From: Pseudomonas bohemica | Lineage (GTDB): Bacteria > Pseudomonadota > Gammaproteobacteria > Pseudomonadales > Pseudomonadaceae | DNA length: 64,000 bases | Assembly: GCF_002934685.1 (NCBI RefSeq) | Contig: NZ_NKHL01000115.1 | Span: 62,001 to 126,000, forward strand | Reading direction: 5' to 3' | Shown: positions 40,790 to 49,010 of the stretch, one piece after another | Numbering within the stretch: the first letter of the stretch is position 1 | Layout of the letters: each line of letters starts with the position of its first letter | Notes under the pieces: generated by a model | Seen by the model: the letters and a program-made list of their open reading frames with translations, nothing else | What the model was told of the DNA's origin: nothing | The model's database searches: none | Position numbers and translations under genes: made by a program

Positions 40790-41722
40790 CTAAGCTGGCC
40801 CAGGCACGCTTTTGATAAGTCTTTGCTTGCAGATATGCCCAAAGGTGCGGCTAGCTTTAGCCGCTTCCAGCTCTGCAACGTCACCCAGCAAGTGATTGGA
40901 AAAGGTGTATGTACCTGAATAATAGTTACTTCTCCACGTGTTACTTCCACGGTAATAACTCACATGGTCCCGTGCTTCGCGTCCTCCAGAGCAGCGCCTG
41001 AACTTGATATTTTTCACCACTCTACCTGCGCTATCGCTGGTTAATATAGCGTGTACAGTAGATAGGCGCGACTGTTCTAAATTCAGGTTAAATCGCCCTA
41101 CCGCCCCCTTCAAAGGTGCGCCGGTTGTGTCCGTGAAATAAGCCTCCAGGTTGGCCCCGGTGTAGCCTTGAGTCCACAAAAATCGGGGTTCGGTATGCCC
41201 AGGGGGCATTCGATTGACACCCATCTCATCGTGCAACTGAAATTTCTTCAGAACAGGATACGATCCAAAGATGAGTTCGTATGACCGTGAAGTAAAAGGC
41301 ACAGTCTTTTTATGGCTCACTCTCACCATTATTTCACTCCCCGGCTTTAAGCCCGAGAACGCAAGCCCACCCGCTGGTGAGCGCCTCCACTGCTCACCGT
41401 CAAGGTATTCGATATCAATAAACGCTTCACTGTCCGGCGCGGACAGCAGCACCTTCTGACCTCTGACTACCTTAAAGCCGTAATAGTGGTTTGCAGTATC
41501 ACTTTTCAGGATTGCTTTTAGCGTATGCACTTGATCAGTGAGAACGGTAAGAATGACCTCTCCGTCCCCATGCGTCTCAGATATATTTCCAGACGCCTGC
41601 GCACTGTCAACTTTTCTGCCCTCCTCTACCTGTGCACCAGCCTCAACCGCAGACAGGGAACAAAGTGCCAGGAAAATGGAACGTGCAAGCGCGCTCAAAT
41701 AAGAAGTTTTGCATTTATTCAT
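40790..41722 (-). CDS. Secreted hypothetical protein between the paralogue pair
   Basis: A 310-aa protein of unknown function with an N-terminal signal peptide (about 1-28, ending V-E-A-G-A-Q), so it is exported. The mature part looks all-beta and may have two domains: about 40-150 with a GS-Y pattern, then a segment G-Y-T-G-A-N-L-E-A-Y-F-T-D-T-T-G-A-P that resembles an Ig-like fold. ATG 41722 (AAGGTG upstream) is used rather than the GTG at 41731. It is AT-rich like its neighbours and lies on the opposite strand between two copies of a duplicated unit. Confidence 0.8.
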   Translation of the reverse strand: MNKCKTSYLSALARSIFLALCSLSAVEAGAQVEEGRKVDSAQASGNISETHGDGEVILTVLTDQVHTLKAILKSDTANHYYGFKVVRGQKVLLSAPDSEAFIDIEYLDGEQWRRSPAGGLAFSGLKPGSEIMVRVSHKKTVPFTSRSYELIFGSYPVLKKFQLHDEMGVNRMPPGHTEPRFLWTQGYTGANLEAYFTDTTGAPLKGAVGRFNLNLEQSRLSTVHAILTSDSAGRVVKNIKFRRCSGGREARDHVSYYRGSNTWRSNYYSGTYTFSNHLLGDVAELEAAKASRTFGHICKQRLIKSVPGPA

Positions 41723-41867
41723 AAACCACACCTTCTAACGGAAGAATTCATCATTGCTTTTGTTATCGATAGTTGGACGTAACCAACCGCGTCACCTTCC
41801 GTCAACCCCGAAGCGTTCGAAAGAGAAAAATCCTACAATTGTGAACCTACCGCGGGTGACGCAGATA

Positions 41868-41984
41868 TGAGAACGGCGTCTCATTAAGCGTTATCTTCGG
41901 AAAACTCCTACGCAGTTGTCAGGCAAAGCTTTTTCGCAAAGGGCCGTTATATGTAAGTGTGAACAAACCGGCGAGGAATGGAAG
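41868..41984 (+). promoter_or_regulatory. Duplicated leader, copy 2
   Basis: Same 117 nt as copy 1 with three substitutions (114/117 identical), including the TGAGA-ACGGCG-TCTCA inverted repeat and the ribosome-binding site. The bases just before it are unrelated to those before copy 1, so the duplication edge falls at the TGA. Confidence 0.75.
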
Positions 41985-42671
41985 ATGCAAGTCACACCCC
42001 TGATGACACGGCCTACGTGGCCGACAACACCCTACGGCCCTCTTGAGAAAAACCGGACCATGTCCGAAAACATACAGAATGCTGAAACTGCTGCAGCTGA
42101 GAACGACATCAACGTTGGGAAACCCTGGCTGAAAAACCATCCCGGCCTTGAGGGTGTAAAAGACATGAAAGACTACCTGTCGACCCTGCATACAATCGCA
42201 TGTTTAAGGCTAAAAACGATGAAGTGGTCCTACGACAGCTTCGAAAATGATCTTGCTAAAGACGCCCCTGAATTAGCCGAAAAGGATTTCGGCTTTTCGA
42301 TCGATAGCCGGGGGCGTATCAATATACTTGATCCCGGCCGGAATCTTACCTCTGACGATCAATGCTCTCTGAGACGACGACTCGAACAATGTCATAGCCT
42401 CGAAAGAAGTGCCAGGGGATTTGTTGAGCTCGTTAATTTCATCGCAAAATACGACAAGTCTGAATTTTCGCCGTTTCAGCATTTGAAACCCGGCAGTCTC
42501 GCAGAAAGCTTTGACTACCGCGCGATATTGCGCAGTGAGGATATGTCTGAAGCCTGGAGAAGTCAGATACATCAGCACGCACAGATACAAGCACAAGCAC
42601 AAGCACAAGCACAAGCACAAGAAACGACACAGGTGGAGACACAGAACCCATCCATATCAGAGATAGTCTAA
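41985..42671 (+). CDS. Hypothetical protein, paralogue 2 of a duplicated pair
   Basis: A 228-aa paralogue of the 40071 protein, roughly 55-65% identical by eye, best in the central part (M-K-W-S-Y-D-S-F-E-N-D-L-A-K; I-A-K-Y-D-K; R-S-E-D-M). It has the same acid-free N terminus and the end P-S-I-S-E-I-V. The tail differs: a run of alternating Ala-Gln encoded by a perfect hexanucleotide repeat. No signal peptide or membrane helix. It is AT-rich. The function is unknown; the shared leader and terminator show that the whole transcription unit was duplicated. Confidence 0.8.
   Translation: MQVTPLMTRPTWPTTPYGPLEKNRTMSENIQNAETAAAENDINVGKPWLKNHPGLEGVKDMKDYLSTLHTIACLRLKTMKWSYDSFENDLAKDAPELAEKDFGFSIDSRGRINILDPGRNLTSDDQCSLRRRLEQCHSLERSARGFVELVNFIAKYDKSEFSPFQHLKPGSLAESFDYRAILRSEDMSEAWRSQIHQHAQIQAQAQAQAQAQETTQVETQNPSISEIV
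42587..42621 (+). repeat. Hexanucleotide repeat (ACAAGC)n in paralogue 2
   Basis: Five perfect ACAAGC units and a partial sixth encode alternating Gln and Ala. Because the unit is six bases, copy-number change would alter length without breaking the frame. The other paralogue has a non-uniform Gln-rich tail here. Confidence 0.9.
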
Positions 42672-42679
42672 AACTGCGG

Positions 42680-42711
42680 AAGTTTGGCCAGCCGACGCTG
42701 GCCGAGCTTTT
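42680..42711 (+). terminator. Terminator after paralogue 2
   Basis: AAGTTTGGCCAGC / GCTGGCCGAGCTT with a 4-nt loop and TT(T)C, a slightly diverged copy of the terminator at 40751-40784. Confidence 0.82.
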
Positions 42712-42943
42712 CGAGTTCAACCCGGCGCGGTTTTAACGTTAATAAATCCTGGTCAAGGATTCGCCAAAGGAGCCGGCAGGTAGATGCGCCCCAACTCATC
42801 ACGCTGTCCCCACCAGAGACCGCACGGTAATGACGCGATGAGCATCGGCGGAACAGTCTTGTCTTCACAATTTCTTCGTCATTCCCGTCCAGCGGCTAAG
42901 CTAATGATCAGGTGCGATTAACAGGTTTAACCGGGCCAACGAT

Positions 42944-45900
42944 ATGGGCGCTTTGTGGCATTCCGATGGGAACAAGGCTGCGGTCAAGGCTGACAGTCAG
43001 CGGGAGGTTCCAATATCTGCACGCACAGGGCATAGGCGTTATGTCTGGTGGATTTTGCTGATATTGGTGCTGATAGGGCTGGTGATCCTGGGATTTGCCG
43101 TTTCGTCGGAGGTTCGCAGTTCAAAGCTACAAGCCCGCGAGTTCAGCCAGCTTGCCCATGATCTCAATTACTCCGTTGCGCCCGGCGCCAGCGATGAGAT
43201 TCTGTATCCCGGCGATGGCCCCTTCGACAAACGCCTGGGCTACTCATCGCTGGGTGAGTTCCTGCCAAGGTTGCTCAAGCGCGACTATCGGATCACCGAA
43301 CAATCGCGCTTTTCTCCCGAGCTGATTTCTTACGTGAAACGTGGCTTTTTCGTCCCCTATCAAGAGAAAAGCCAATCCGGCCTGACCATCGCCGATTGTC
43401 GTGGCGACGCGCTTTATCAGTTCATCTACCCGCAGCAGCTGTATCCCACTTTCGCCTCGATCCCGCCAGTGGTGGTCAACAGCCTGTTGTTCATCGAGAA
43501 CCGCGATTTGCTCGACCCACGACAACCGCTGGCCAATCCAGCCGTGGACTGGCCGCGTTTTCTCAAGGCTGCGGTATCGCAAGTGGCGAAACTGGTGGGC
43601 TTGCCCGGTCAATCGGCGGGCGGCAGCACGCTGGCGACGCAACTGGAGAAATATCGCCACTCCCCTGACGGCCTGACCCAGTCCGGTGGTGAGAAAATCC
43701 GCCAGATGGTGTCCGCCAGCGTACGAGCCTACCAGCCTGGCCCGCAGACGCTTGAGGCCCGCCAGCGCGTGGTGCGCGATTACCTCAACAGTGTGCCGCT
43801 CTCGGCAGTGCCGGGACATGGCGAAGTGCATGGCATGGCTGAAGGGTTGCGTGTCTGGTACGGCGCCGACTTCGATCGCACCAACCAGCTGCTCGCCTCC
43901 CCCGCCCGGGACGCAAAGACGCTCGCCGCCCAGGGGCTGGCCCTGCGTGAGGTGCTGTCGCTGGTCATCGCCCAGCGGCGTCCGTCGCATTATCTGGCCA
44001 AAGGCCGCAAGGAACTGGCGGACCTCACCGACAGCCACATCCGACTGCTGGCGCAGAACAAAGTGATCGAACAGCCGTTGGCGGATGCCGCGCTCGGCGC
44101 CACCGTGACTTATCGCGACTGGGTGCAGCAGCCGACCGTGCAACCCATCGAGACCAACAAGGGCATCACCGTTGCGCGCACGCGCCTTTCCAACATGCTC
44201 GACCGGCCGCTGTACGATCTGGACCGCCTCGACCTATCGGCCACTACTACGCTGCAAAACGATCTTCAGGTCAGCGTCGGTCAGTACCTTCACGACCTGG
44301 CCGATCCGGCGTTTGCCGGCAAGCTGGGGCTGCTCGGCGAACATTTGCTGACGCCGACCAGCACCAAGGCGGTCCGTTACAGCTTCACGCTGTTCGAGCG
44401 CGACAGCGACGGCTCGCGCGTGCGGGTGCAGACCGACAGCACCGATCAGCCGTTCGACATCAACGAAGGCAGTAAGCTGGAACTGGGCTCCACCGCGAAA
44501 ATGCGTGTACTGACCACCTACCTGCAAATCATCGCCGAGCTGCACGACCAGTACGCCGGCATGAGCAACGCCGAGCTGAAGAAGGCGCCGGTCGAGGAGC
44601 CTGACCGCCTGAGTCGCTGGGCGCTGGATTACCTGATGCACAACCCCGACCGCGATCTGTCGAAAATGCTCACTGCCGCGCTGGATCGCAAGTATTCAGC
44701 CAGCCCCGGCGAGAACTTCTTCACCGGTGGAGGCATGCATCATTTCAATAATTTCCGTCGCGAAGACAATGAGCGCAACCCGACGCTGCGCGAAGCCCTG
44801 CGTGAATCGATCAACCTGCCGTTCATTCGGCTGATGCGCGATCTGGTGCGTTACGTCACGTATCAGGGCCCGAACAACAGTGCGGTGTTGATGAAGGACG
44901 ACAGCGATCCACGGCGTCAGGAATACCTCGCCGATTTTGCTGACCGCGAAGGCACGTCGTTCCTGCTGCGCTTCTGGAAACGCTATAAAAACAAGAGCAC
45001 GCAGGATCGCCTCGACACTTTCCTCGACGGCGTCCATCCTTCCGCCAGTCGCCTGGCCGCGGTGCATCGCTATCTGTTCCCGGATGCCAGCCAAAGCGCG
45101 TTCAACGCTTTCGTTCGTGCTCACGTCGCGGACAACAAGAGCCAGCCGCCGCTGACAGAAAAGCGTTTGGACGAGCTGTATTACGCCTATGGACCGGGCA
45201 AGTTCGACCTGCCCGATCAAGGGTATATCGCCCGGGTTCATCCGCTGGACCTGTGGCTGGTGGGCTATCTGCTGCAAAACCCCGATGCCAGGTTCAAGGA
45301 AGCGGTGGCCGCCAGTCGTTTTGAGCGTCAGGAGGTGTACAGCTGGCTGTTCAAGAGCCGGCATAAGAGTGCGCGCGACAGCCGCATTCGCACGATGCTG
45401 GAGATCGAGGCATTCCTTGATATTCATCAACGCTGGCAAAAACTGGGCTATCCGTTCGACCATCTGGTGCCCTCGCTGGCCACTGCGATCGGCAGCTCGG
45501 GGGACCGCCCGGCAGCGTTGGCCGAACTGATCGGGATCATTCAGAACGACGGCATTCGGCAGCCGGTGCTGCGCATCGACAGCCTGCACTTCGCCGCAGA
45601 CACGCCTTACGAAACCCTGCTGAACAACAACCCTGAATTGGGCAGACGCGTGCTGCCCTCGGAAGTCGCCGCGGCCATGCGCGAGGCGCTGTCGCAGGTG
45701 GTGGACGCCGGGACTGCGCGGCGTGTGTCCGGCAGCTTCAAGACTCAGGATGGCACCGTGTTGGCCATGGGCGGAAAGACCGGGACCGGGGACAACCGTA
45801 TCGAAAGTTTCGGCTCAGGCGGACGGATTCTGGCGTCCAAGGCGATCAACCGGACTGCGACGTTCGTGTTTTACATCGGCGACAACCACTTCGGCACGCT

Positions 45901-46066
45901 GACTGCCTATGTGCCGGGGCGCGCGGCAGAGACCTTCAAATTCACCTCGGCGTTGCCTGTTCAGGTGCTCAAGGGCATGGCGCCGATTCTCAATCGCTAT
46001 CTGGAGCCGGGAACGTACAGCCAGTGTAAGGCTCCGGCGTCGACGCAAGTGGCGAGTGTTCGTTGA
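42944..46066 (+). CDS. Class A penicillin-binding-protein-like transglycosylase/transpeptidase
   Basis: A 1040-aa protein with a short cytoplasmic start, one membrane helix (33-55), a GT51 transglycosylase domain (E185 in F-I-E-N-R-D-L-L; G-G-S-T-L-A-T-Q-L-E-K at 226-236) and a transpeptidase domain with S-T-A-K (516-519), S-I-N (622-624) and K-T-G (945-947). All three catalytic motifs are there, but about 320 residues separate S-I-N and K-T-G, which is far more than in PBP1a/1b, and the GT region is divergent. It should build or modify peptidoglycan in the periplasm. It is monocistronic, next to the AT-rich duplicated island. Confidence 0.85.
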   Translation: MGALWHSDGNKAAVKADSQREVPISARTGHRRYVWWILLILVLIGLVILGFAVSSEVRSSKLQAREFSQLAHDLNYSVAPGASDEILYPGDGPFDKRLGYSSLGEFLPRLLKRDYRITEQSRFSPELISYVKRGFFVPYQEKSQSGLTIADCRGDALYQFIYPQQLYPTFASIPPVVVNSLLFIENRDLLDPRQPLANPAVDWPRFLKAAVSQVAKLVGLPGQSAGGSTLATQLEKYRHSPDGLTQSGGEKIRQMVSASVRAYQPGPQTLEARQRVVRDYLNSVPLSAVPGHGEVHGMAEGLRVWYGADFDRTNQLLASPARDAKTLAAQGLALREVLSLVIAQRRPSHYLAKGRKELADLTDSHIRLLAQNKVIEQPLADAALGATVTYRDWVQQPTVQPIETNKGITVARTRLSNMLDRPLYDLDRLDLSATTTLQNDLQVSVGQYLHDLADPAFAGKLGLLGEHLLTPTSTKAVRYSFTLFERDSDGSRVRVQTDSTDQPFDINEGSKLELGSTAKMRVLTTYLQIIAELHDQYAGMSNAELKKAPVEEPDRLSRWALDYLMHNPDRDLSKMLTAALDRKYSASPGENFFTGGGMHHFNNFRREDNERNPTLREALRESINLPFIRLMRDLVRYVTYQGPNNSAVLMKDDSDPRRQEYLADFADREGTSFLLRFWKRYKNKSTQDRLDTFLDGVHPSASRLAAVHRYLFPDASQSAFNAFVRAHVADNKSQPPLTEKRLDELYYAYGPGKFDLPDQGYIARVHPLDLWLVGYLLQNPDARFKEAVAASRFERQEVYSWLFKSRHKSARDSRIRTMLEIEAFLDIHQRWQKLGYPFDHLVPSLATAIGSSGDRPAALAELIGIIQNDGIRQPVLRIDSLHFAADTPYETLLNNNPELGRRVLPSEVAAAMREALSQVVDAGTARRVSGSFKTQDGTVLAMGGKTGTGDNRIESFGSGGRILASKAINRTATFVFYIGDNHFGTLTAYVPGRAAETFKFTSALPVQVLKGMAPILNRYLEPGTYSQCKAPASTQVASVR

Positions 46067-46096
46067 CCGTAAACAGATAGATCAGCCTCTGAGATC

Positions 46097-46190
46097 CCTG
46101 TGGGAGTGAGCACGCTCACGAAGACTGACCTTCAGTCACTGAAGATGCTCAACGCACCAACGCTCTGGTTAGCAAACCCACTCTCACAGG
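46097..46190. repeat. Decayed REPIN (type GGGAGTGAGCACGCTCAC)
   Basis: The left arm CCTGTGGGAGTGAGCACGCT is good, the right arm (AGCAAACCCACTCTCACAGG) has lost symmetry. 94 nt after the PBP gene. Confidence 0.65.
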
Positions 46191-46285
46191 TCCACAGGTC
46201 CGGCGTTCAGGTCAGGGCCTATCTGCGCGCCCTGAATAGCGTATCCAAACGCGAACCGTTCGTCTTAACGCCTCTTGCAGACACA

Positions 46286-46301
46286 TTAAGATATATCTTA
46301 A
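46286..46301. promoter_or_regulatory. Palindrome before the PadR gene (candidate operator)
   Basis: TTAAGATATATCTTAA is an exact 16-bp palindrome, followed by a half-like GGTATATCT. It lies 35 nt before the padR-like start, where a repressor would block transcription; autoregulation by the encoded PadR protein is likely. Confidence 0.6.
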
Positions 46302-46335
46302 GGTATATCTAACTTGTAACGAGAGATGAAGAAAG

Positions 46336-46929
46336 ATGAGAGACCACTCACACGATCACCCCCATCACCACCGCCCTCACTTCGGTGACCACGGCGACGG
46401 CCGCGATGGTTTTGAAAAACGCACAGGTCGGGAACGCGGTGGACGCGGGCCCCGCGTGTTTGCCCCCGGCGACCTCAAACTGCTGCTTCTGGCCCTGATT
46501 GCCGACCAGCCTTGCCACGGCTACGACCTGATCCGTCAGATCGAGGGCTTGTTCGACGGCGCCTACAGCCCGAGTCCCGGTGTGATTTATCCGACCCTGA
46601 CCTTCCTGGAAGAAAGTGAGCTGATCGCTGGCGATGCCGAAGGCGGCAAGAAGCGCTACCGGATCACCGCTGCCGGTCGGCAATTTCTGATCGAGCAGGC
46701 CGTGGCCCTGGACGGCGTGAAGATGCGTATCGACGTCAGCAAACGCTCGTTGCGCGGCCATGATCGTCCGCCGGAAATCCACGAGGCGGTGCACAACCTG
46801 CGCCATGCCCTGCAGATGCATCACGGCCGCTGGAGCCCGGAAGAAATCATCCGCGTGCGCGACCTGCTGAATGAAACCGCCAAAGCCGTCGTCGATGGCC
46901 CACACAATCCGTCGGAGAAGTCCGTATGA
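46336..46929 (+). CDS. PadR-family regulator with His-rich N terminus (YqjI-like)
   Basis: A 197-aa regulator with a PadR winged helix (about 45-120; L-K-L-L-L-L-A-L-I-A-D-Q-P-C-H-G-Y-D-L-I; G-V-I-Y-P-T-L-T-F-L-E) preceded by a His/Asp-rich stretch (residues 4-20, eight His). E. coli YqjI has the same build, binds nickel or iron through its N-terminal extension and represses yqjH. The same partner follows here, overlapping by ATGA, so this is probably the metal-responsive repressor of the pair. The palindrome at 46286 is its likely operator. Confidence 0.88.
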   Translation: MRDHSHDHPHHHRPHFGDHGDGRDGFEKRTGRERGGRGPRVFAPGDLKLLLLALIADQPCHGYDLIRQIEGLFDGAYSPSPGVIYPTLTFLEESELIAGDAEGGKKRYRITAAGRQFLIEQAVALDGVKMRIDVSKRSLRGHDRPPEIHEAVHNLRHALQMHHGRWSPEEIIRVRDLLNETAKAVVDGPHNPSEKSV

Positions 46930-47696
46930 ATTCACAGCAATCGATCCACCGCGTCAGCCACGAAATCAAACGTCGCAAGCTGCAAGTGCTGCGTGTCACC
47001 GACATCACCCCACGCATGCGCCGCATAACCCTGCACGGTCCGGAACTGAGCGGCTTCATCAGCCTGGGCACCGACGACCACGTGAAACTGCTGTTCGCCA
47101 CCACGCCAGAGGAGCAGGCCGCGCTCGACAACTTCGTGCCCGGCCCCAACGCCGAAGGCCCGCGCCCGGCAATGCGCGACTACACCCCGCGCCGCTATGA
47201 CGCCGAGTCCGGCGAGCTGGACATCGATTTCGTGTTGCACGGCGATGGCCCGGCAGCGACCTGGGCGGCGCAGGCTCAGGCCGGACAGTTTCTGCATATC
47301 GCCGGGCCACGCGGCTCGATGATCGTGCCAGACATATTCGACAGTTACCTGCTGATCGGCGACGAAACCGCCCTGCCCGCCATCGCCCGCCGTCTGGAGG
47401 AACTTGCCGGTAATCGTCGTGCGTTGGTGGTGGTCGAGATCGAAGACAACGCCGAGCGTCAGTCGCTGACCAGCAAGGCGCAGGTCGATGTGATCTGGGT
47501 GCTGCGTGGCCAACAGGATCTGCTGGACGTGACCCGTCAATTGACCCTGCCTGAAGGCGAGCTGTATGCGTGGGTGGCAACTGAATCGGCGCTGTCGCGC
47601 AAGGTTCGCCGGGTGCTGCTCGATGAGTTCAAGCTCGATGAAGCGGCGGTCAAGGCAGCCGGATATTGGCGTCTGGATAGCACGGACGAGGAATAA
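46926..47696 (+). CDS. Siderophore-interacting protein / ferric-chelate reductase (YqjH/ViuB-like)
   Basis: A 256-aa flavoprotein reductase that uses NADPH and FAD to reduce Fe3+ in siderophore complexes in the cytoplasm and so release iron. The FAD-binding R-D-Y-T-P-R-R-Y and H-I-A-G-P-R-G-S segments and the SIP C-terminal domain (L-L-I-G-D-E-T-A-L-P-A) are typical. It is translationally coupled to the PadR-like gene (ATGA overlap). Pairing with a metal-sensing repressor matches the E. coli yqjI-yqjH unit. Confidence 0.9.
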   Translation: MNSQQSIHRVSHEIKRRKLQVLRVTDITPRMRRITLHGPELSGFISLGTDDHVKLLFATTPEEQAALDNFVPGPNAEGPRPAMRDYTPRRYDAESGELDIDFVLHGDGPAATWAAQAQAGQFLHIAGPRGSMIVPDIFDSYLLIGDETALPAIARRLEELAGNRRALVVVEIEDNAERQSLTSKAQVDVIWVLRGQQDLLDVTRQLTLPEGELYAWVATESALSRKVRRVLLDEFKLDEAAVKAAGYWRLDSTDEE

Positions 47697-47715
47697 CCAC
47701 GACCAAAACATACCC

Positions 47716-47783
47716 TGTAGCAGCCCGGCTTGCCGGCGGTCGCGATCCTGTAGGCGCCTCGCCGGCAAGGCGGGCTGCCATAG
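47716..47783. repeat. REP-type palindrome (CAGCCCGGCTTGCCGGCG)
   Basis: CAGCCCGGCTTGCCGGCG (47721-47738) and CGCCGGCAAGGCGGGCTG (47760-47777) form an inverted repeat with one mismatch, same style as the element at 29398. It lies between convergent genes. Confidence 0.8.
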
Positions 47784-47807
47784 TTGGATGTGGCAGTTCG
47801 AGAAGGG

Positions 47808-48464
47808 TCAGGTTTTCGAGCCGCGAAATCTGTCGATCAGCACAATCACCAACCCAATCCCCACAAACCCCGCCAGCACCCCGAACGCATTGATCAACGC
47901 GCTCTGTACCCCAATGGTCCCGATATCCAGAAACGGGTACAGGTAATCGCCAAACAGATTGCCGCGAAACAGCAGATAACCGAAGTACAGCGTCGGGTAA
48001 AGCATCCATGCCAGCACATGTTTCAGCCGCAACTCGCCGTTGCTCACGAACCGCCACCAGTAGCCTAAAAACAGCAGGGGCATGACATCGTGCAGCAGTT
48101 CATCGGCCAGGTGCTGCCAGCCTTCCGGACTCCACAAATGCCGCAGCAGCAAGTTGTAGGCAACGCTGACCAGCACGATGCTGGTGGTAATGCCGGCGCA
48201 GACCACGGGTGACCGGAAGAACCGATGGCCGGCCGAATGCCGGCCAGTGATCGCGCAGCTCAACGCCACGGCCACCAGGGTATTGGTCACTACCGTGAAG
48301 AAACTGAAAAACCTCACCAGCCCGCCCACCACGCTGGCCTGATCGATCCAGCGCCCCCAGAGAATCAGGTACAGCTGCACCGCCAGCGCGAACCAGCCCA
48401 GCAGCGCGCCGACGGTCGCGTATCGCTGGTGGCCGGGCGTCAATTGCGGCGTCTGGCGGGGCAT
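47808..48464 (-). CDS. Pr6Pr-family membrane protein
   Basis: A 218-aa inner-membrane protein with six hydrophobic helices, H-D-V-M-P-L-L-F-L-G-Y-W in the middle and Y-P-F-L-D in the later half, the pattern of the Pr6Pr (proteorhodopsin-like six-helix) family; its function is not established. ATG 48464 is used. The next upstream gene on the same strand (VF530) is 37 nt away, so they may be co-transcribed. Confidence 0.8.
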   Translation of the reverse strand: MPRQTPQLTPGHQRYATVGALLGWFALAVQLYLILWGRWIDQASVVGGLVRFFSFFTVVTNTLVAVALSCAITGRHSAGHRFFRSPVVCAGITTSIVLVSVAYNLLLRHLWSPEGWQHLADELLHDVMPLLFLGYWWRFVSNGELRLKHVLAWMLYPTLYFGYLLFRGNLFGDYLYPFLDIGTIGVQSALINAFGVLAGFVGIGLVIVLIDRFRGSKT

Positions 48465-48501
48465 TGCGCTCGATCCTTGATGATGTTGAAACGAGGCGCG
48501 G

Positions 48502-48729
48502 TCACCAGCGTTTGGTGCGGGCGAGCTTCACGTACAAAGCCTCGACCTTCTCCCGCGCCCAGGGCGTCTTGCGCAGGAAGGTCAGGCTCGACTTGATGCT
48601 CGGATCGCTCTTGAAGCAGCGGATGTCGATGCGCTCTGCCAGCCCCGACCACTCGTAGTGCTCGACCAGCGCGTTGAGGATCTGCTCCAGGGTCACGCCA
48701 TGCAGCGGGTTGTCGTTGGGTGTGGTCAT
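48502..48729 (-). CDS. VF530-family DNA-binding-like protein
   Basis: A 75-aa protein of the VF530/DUF2132 family, small helical proteins reported to bind DNA in structural work. Family sequence: N-P-L-H-G-V-T-L-E, L-V-E-H-Y-E-W, R-I-D-I-R-C-F and L-R-K-T-P-W-A-R. It is full length. Its role in the cell is unknown. Confidence 0.87.
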   Translation of the reverse strand: MTTPNDNPLHGVTLEQILNALVEHYEWSGLAERIDIRCFKSDPSIKSSLTFLRKTPWAREKVEALYVKLARTKRW

Positions 48730-48818
48730 GCCGGGCCTTTTGCAACTGATGAAGAGGGACGCTCTCGCAAGGTGCGCACCTTAGCGGAGGTACGCAGAGG
48801 TGTGAAGGGTTGCATGAA

Positions 48819-48899
48819 CTGCAGGAGCGCGCGTGCCCGCGGTTTCAGTATGCCCAGTCAACTCTTCTGTCGCTGCAAGACCGCAGCGCGCTCCTCCGG
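48819..48899. repeat. Decayed REPIN
   Basis: CAGGAGCGCGCGTGCCCGCG at the left and GCAGCGCGCTCCTCCGG at the right, about 80 nt; both arms carry changes from the usual type. Confidence 0.6.
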
Positions 48900-48948
48900 T
48901 TTGAAAAGCATAGCGCCTGCGGAACATTCCAAAATGATTGCATTTTTA

Positions 48949-48965
48949 TTGCTATGTTATAACAT
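48949..48965. promoter_or_regulatory. Zur-like operator of the znuD-type gene
   Basis: TTGCTATGTTATAACAT matches ATGTTATA-N-TATAACAT at 13 of 16 fixed positions and contains the perfect dyad ATGTTATAACAT. It lies 46 nt before the receptor's start codon. Confidence 0.7.
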
Positions 48966-49010
48966 CACAATACCGAATCTCTGAGTTCACCCTGCCAAGG
49001 AAAATGCTGC

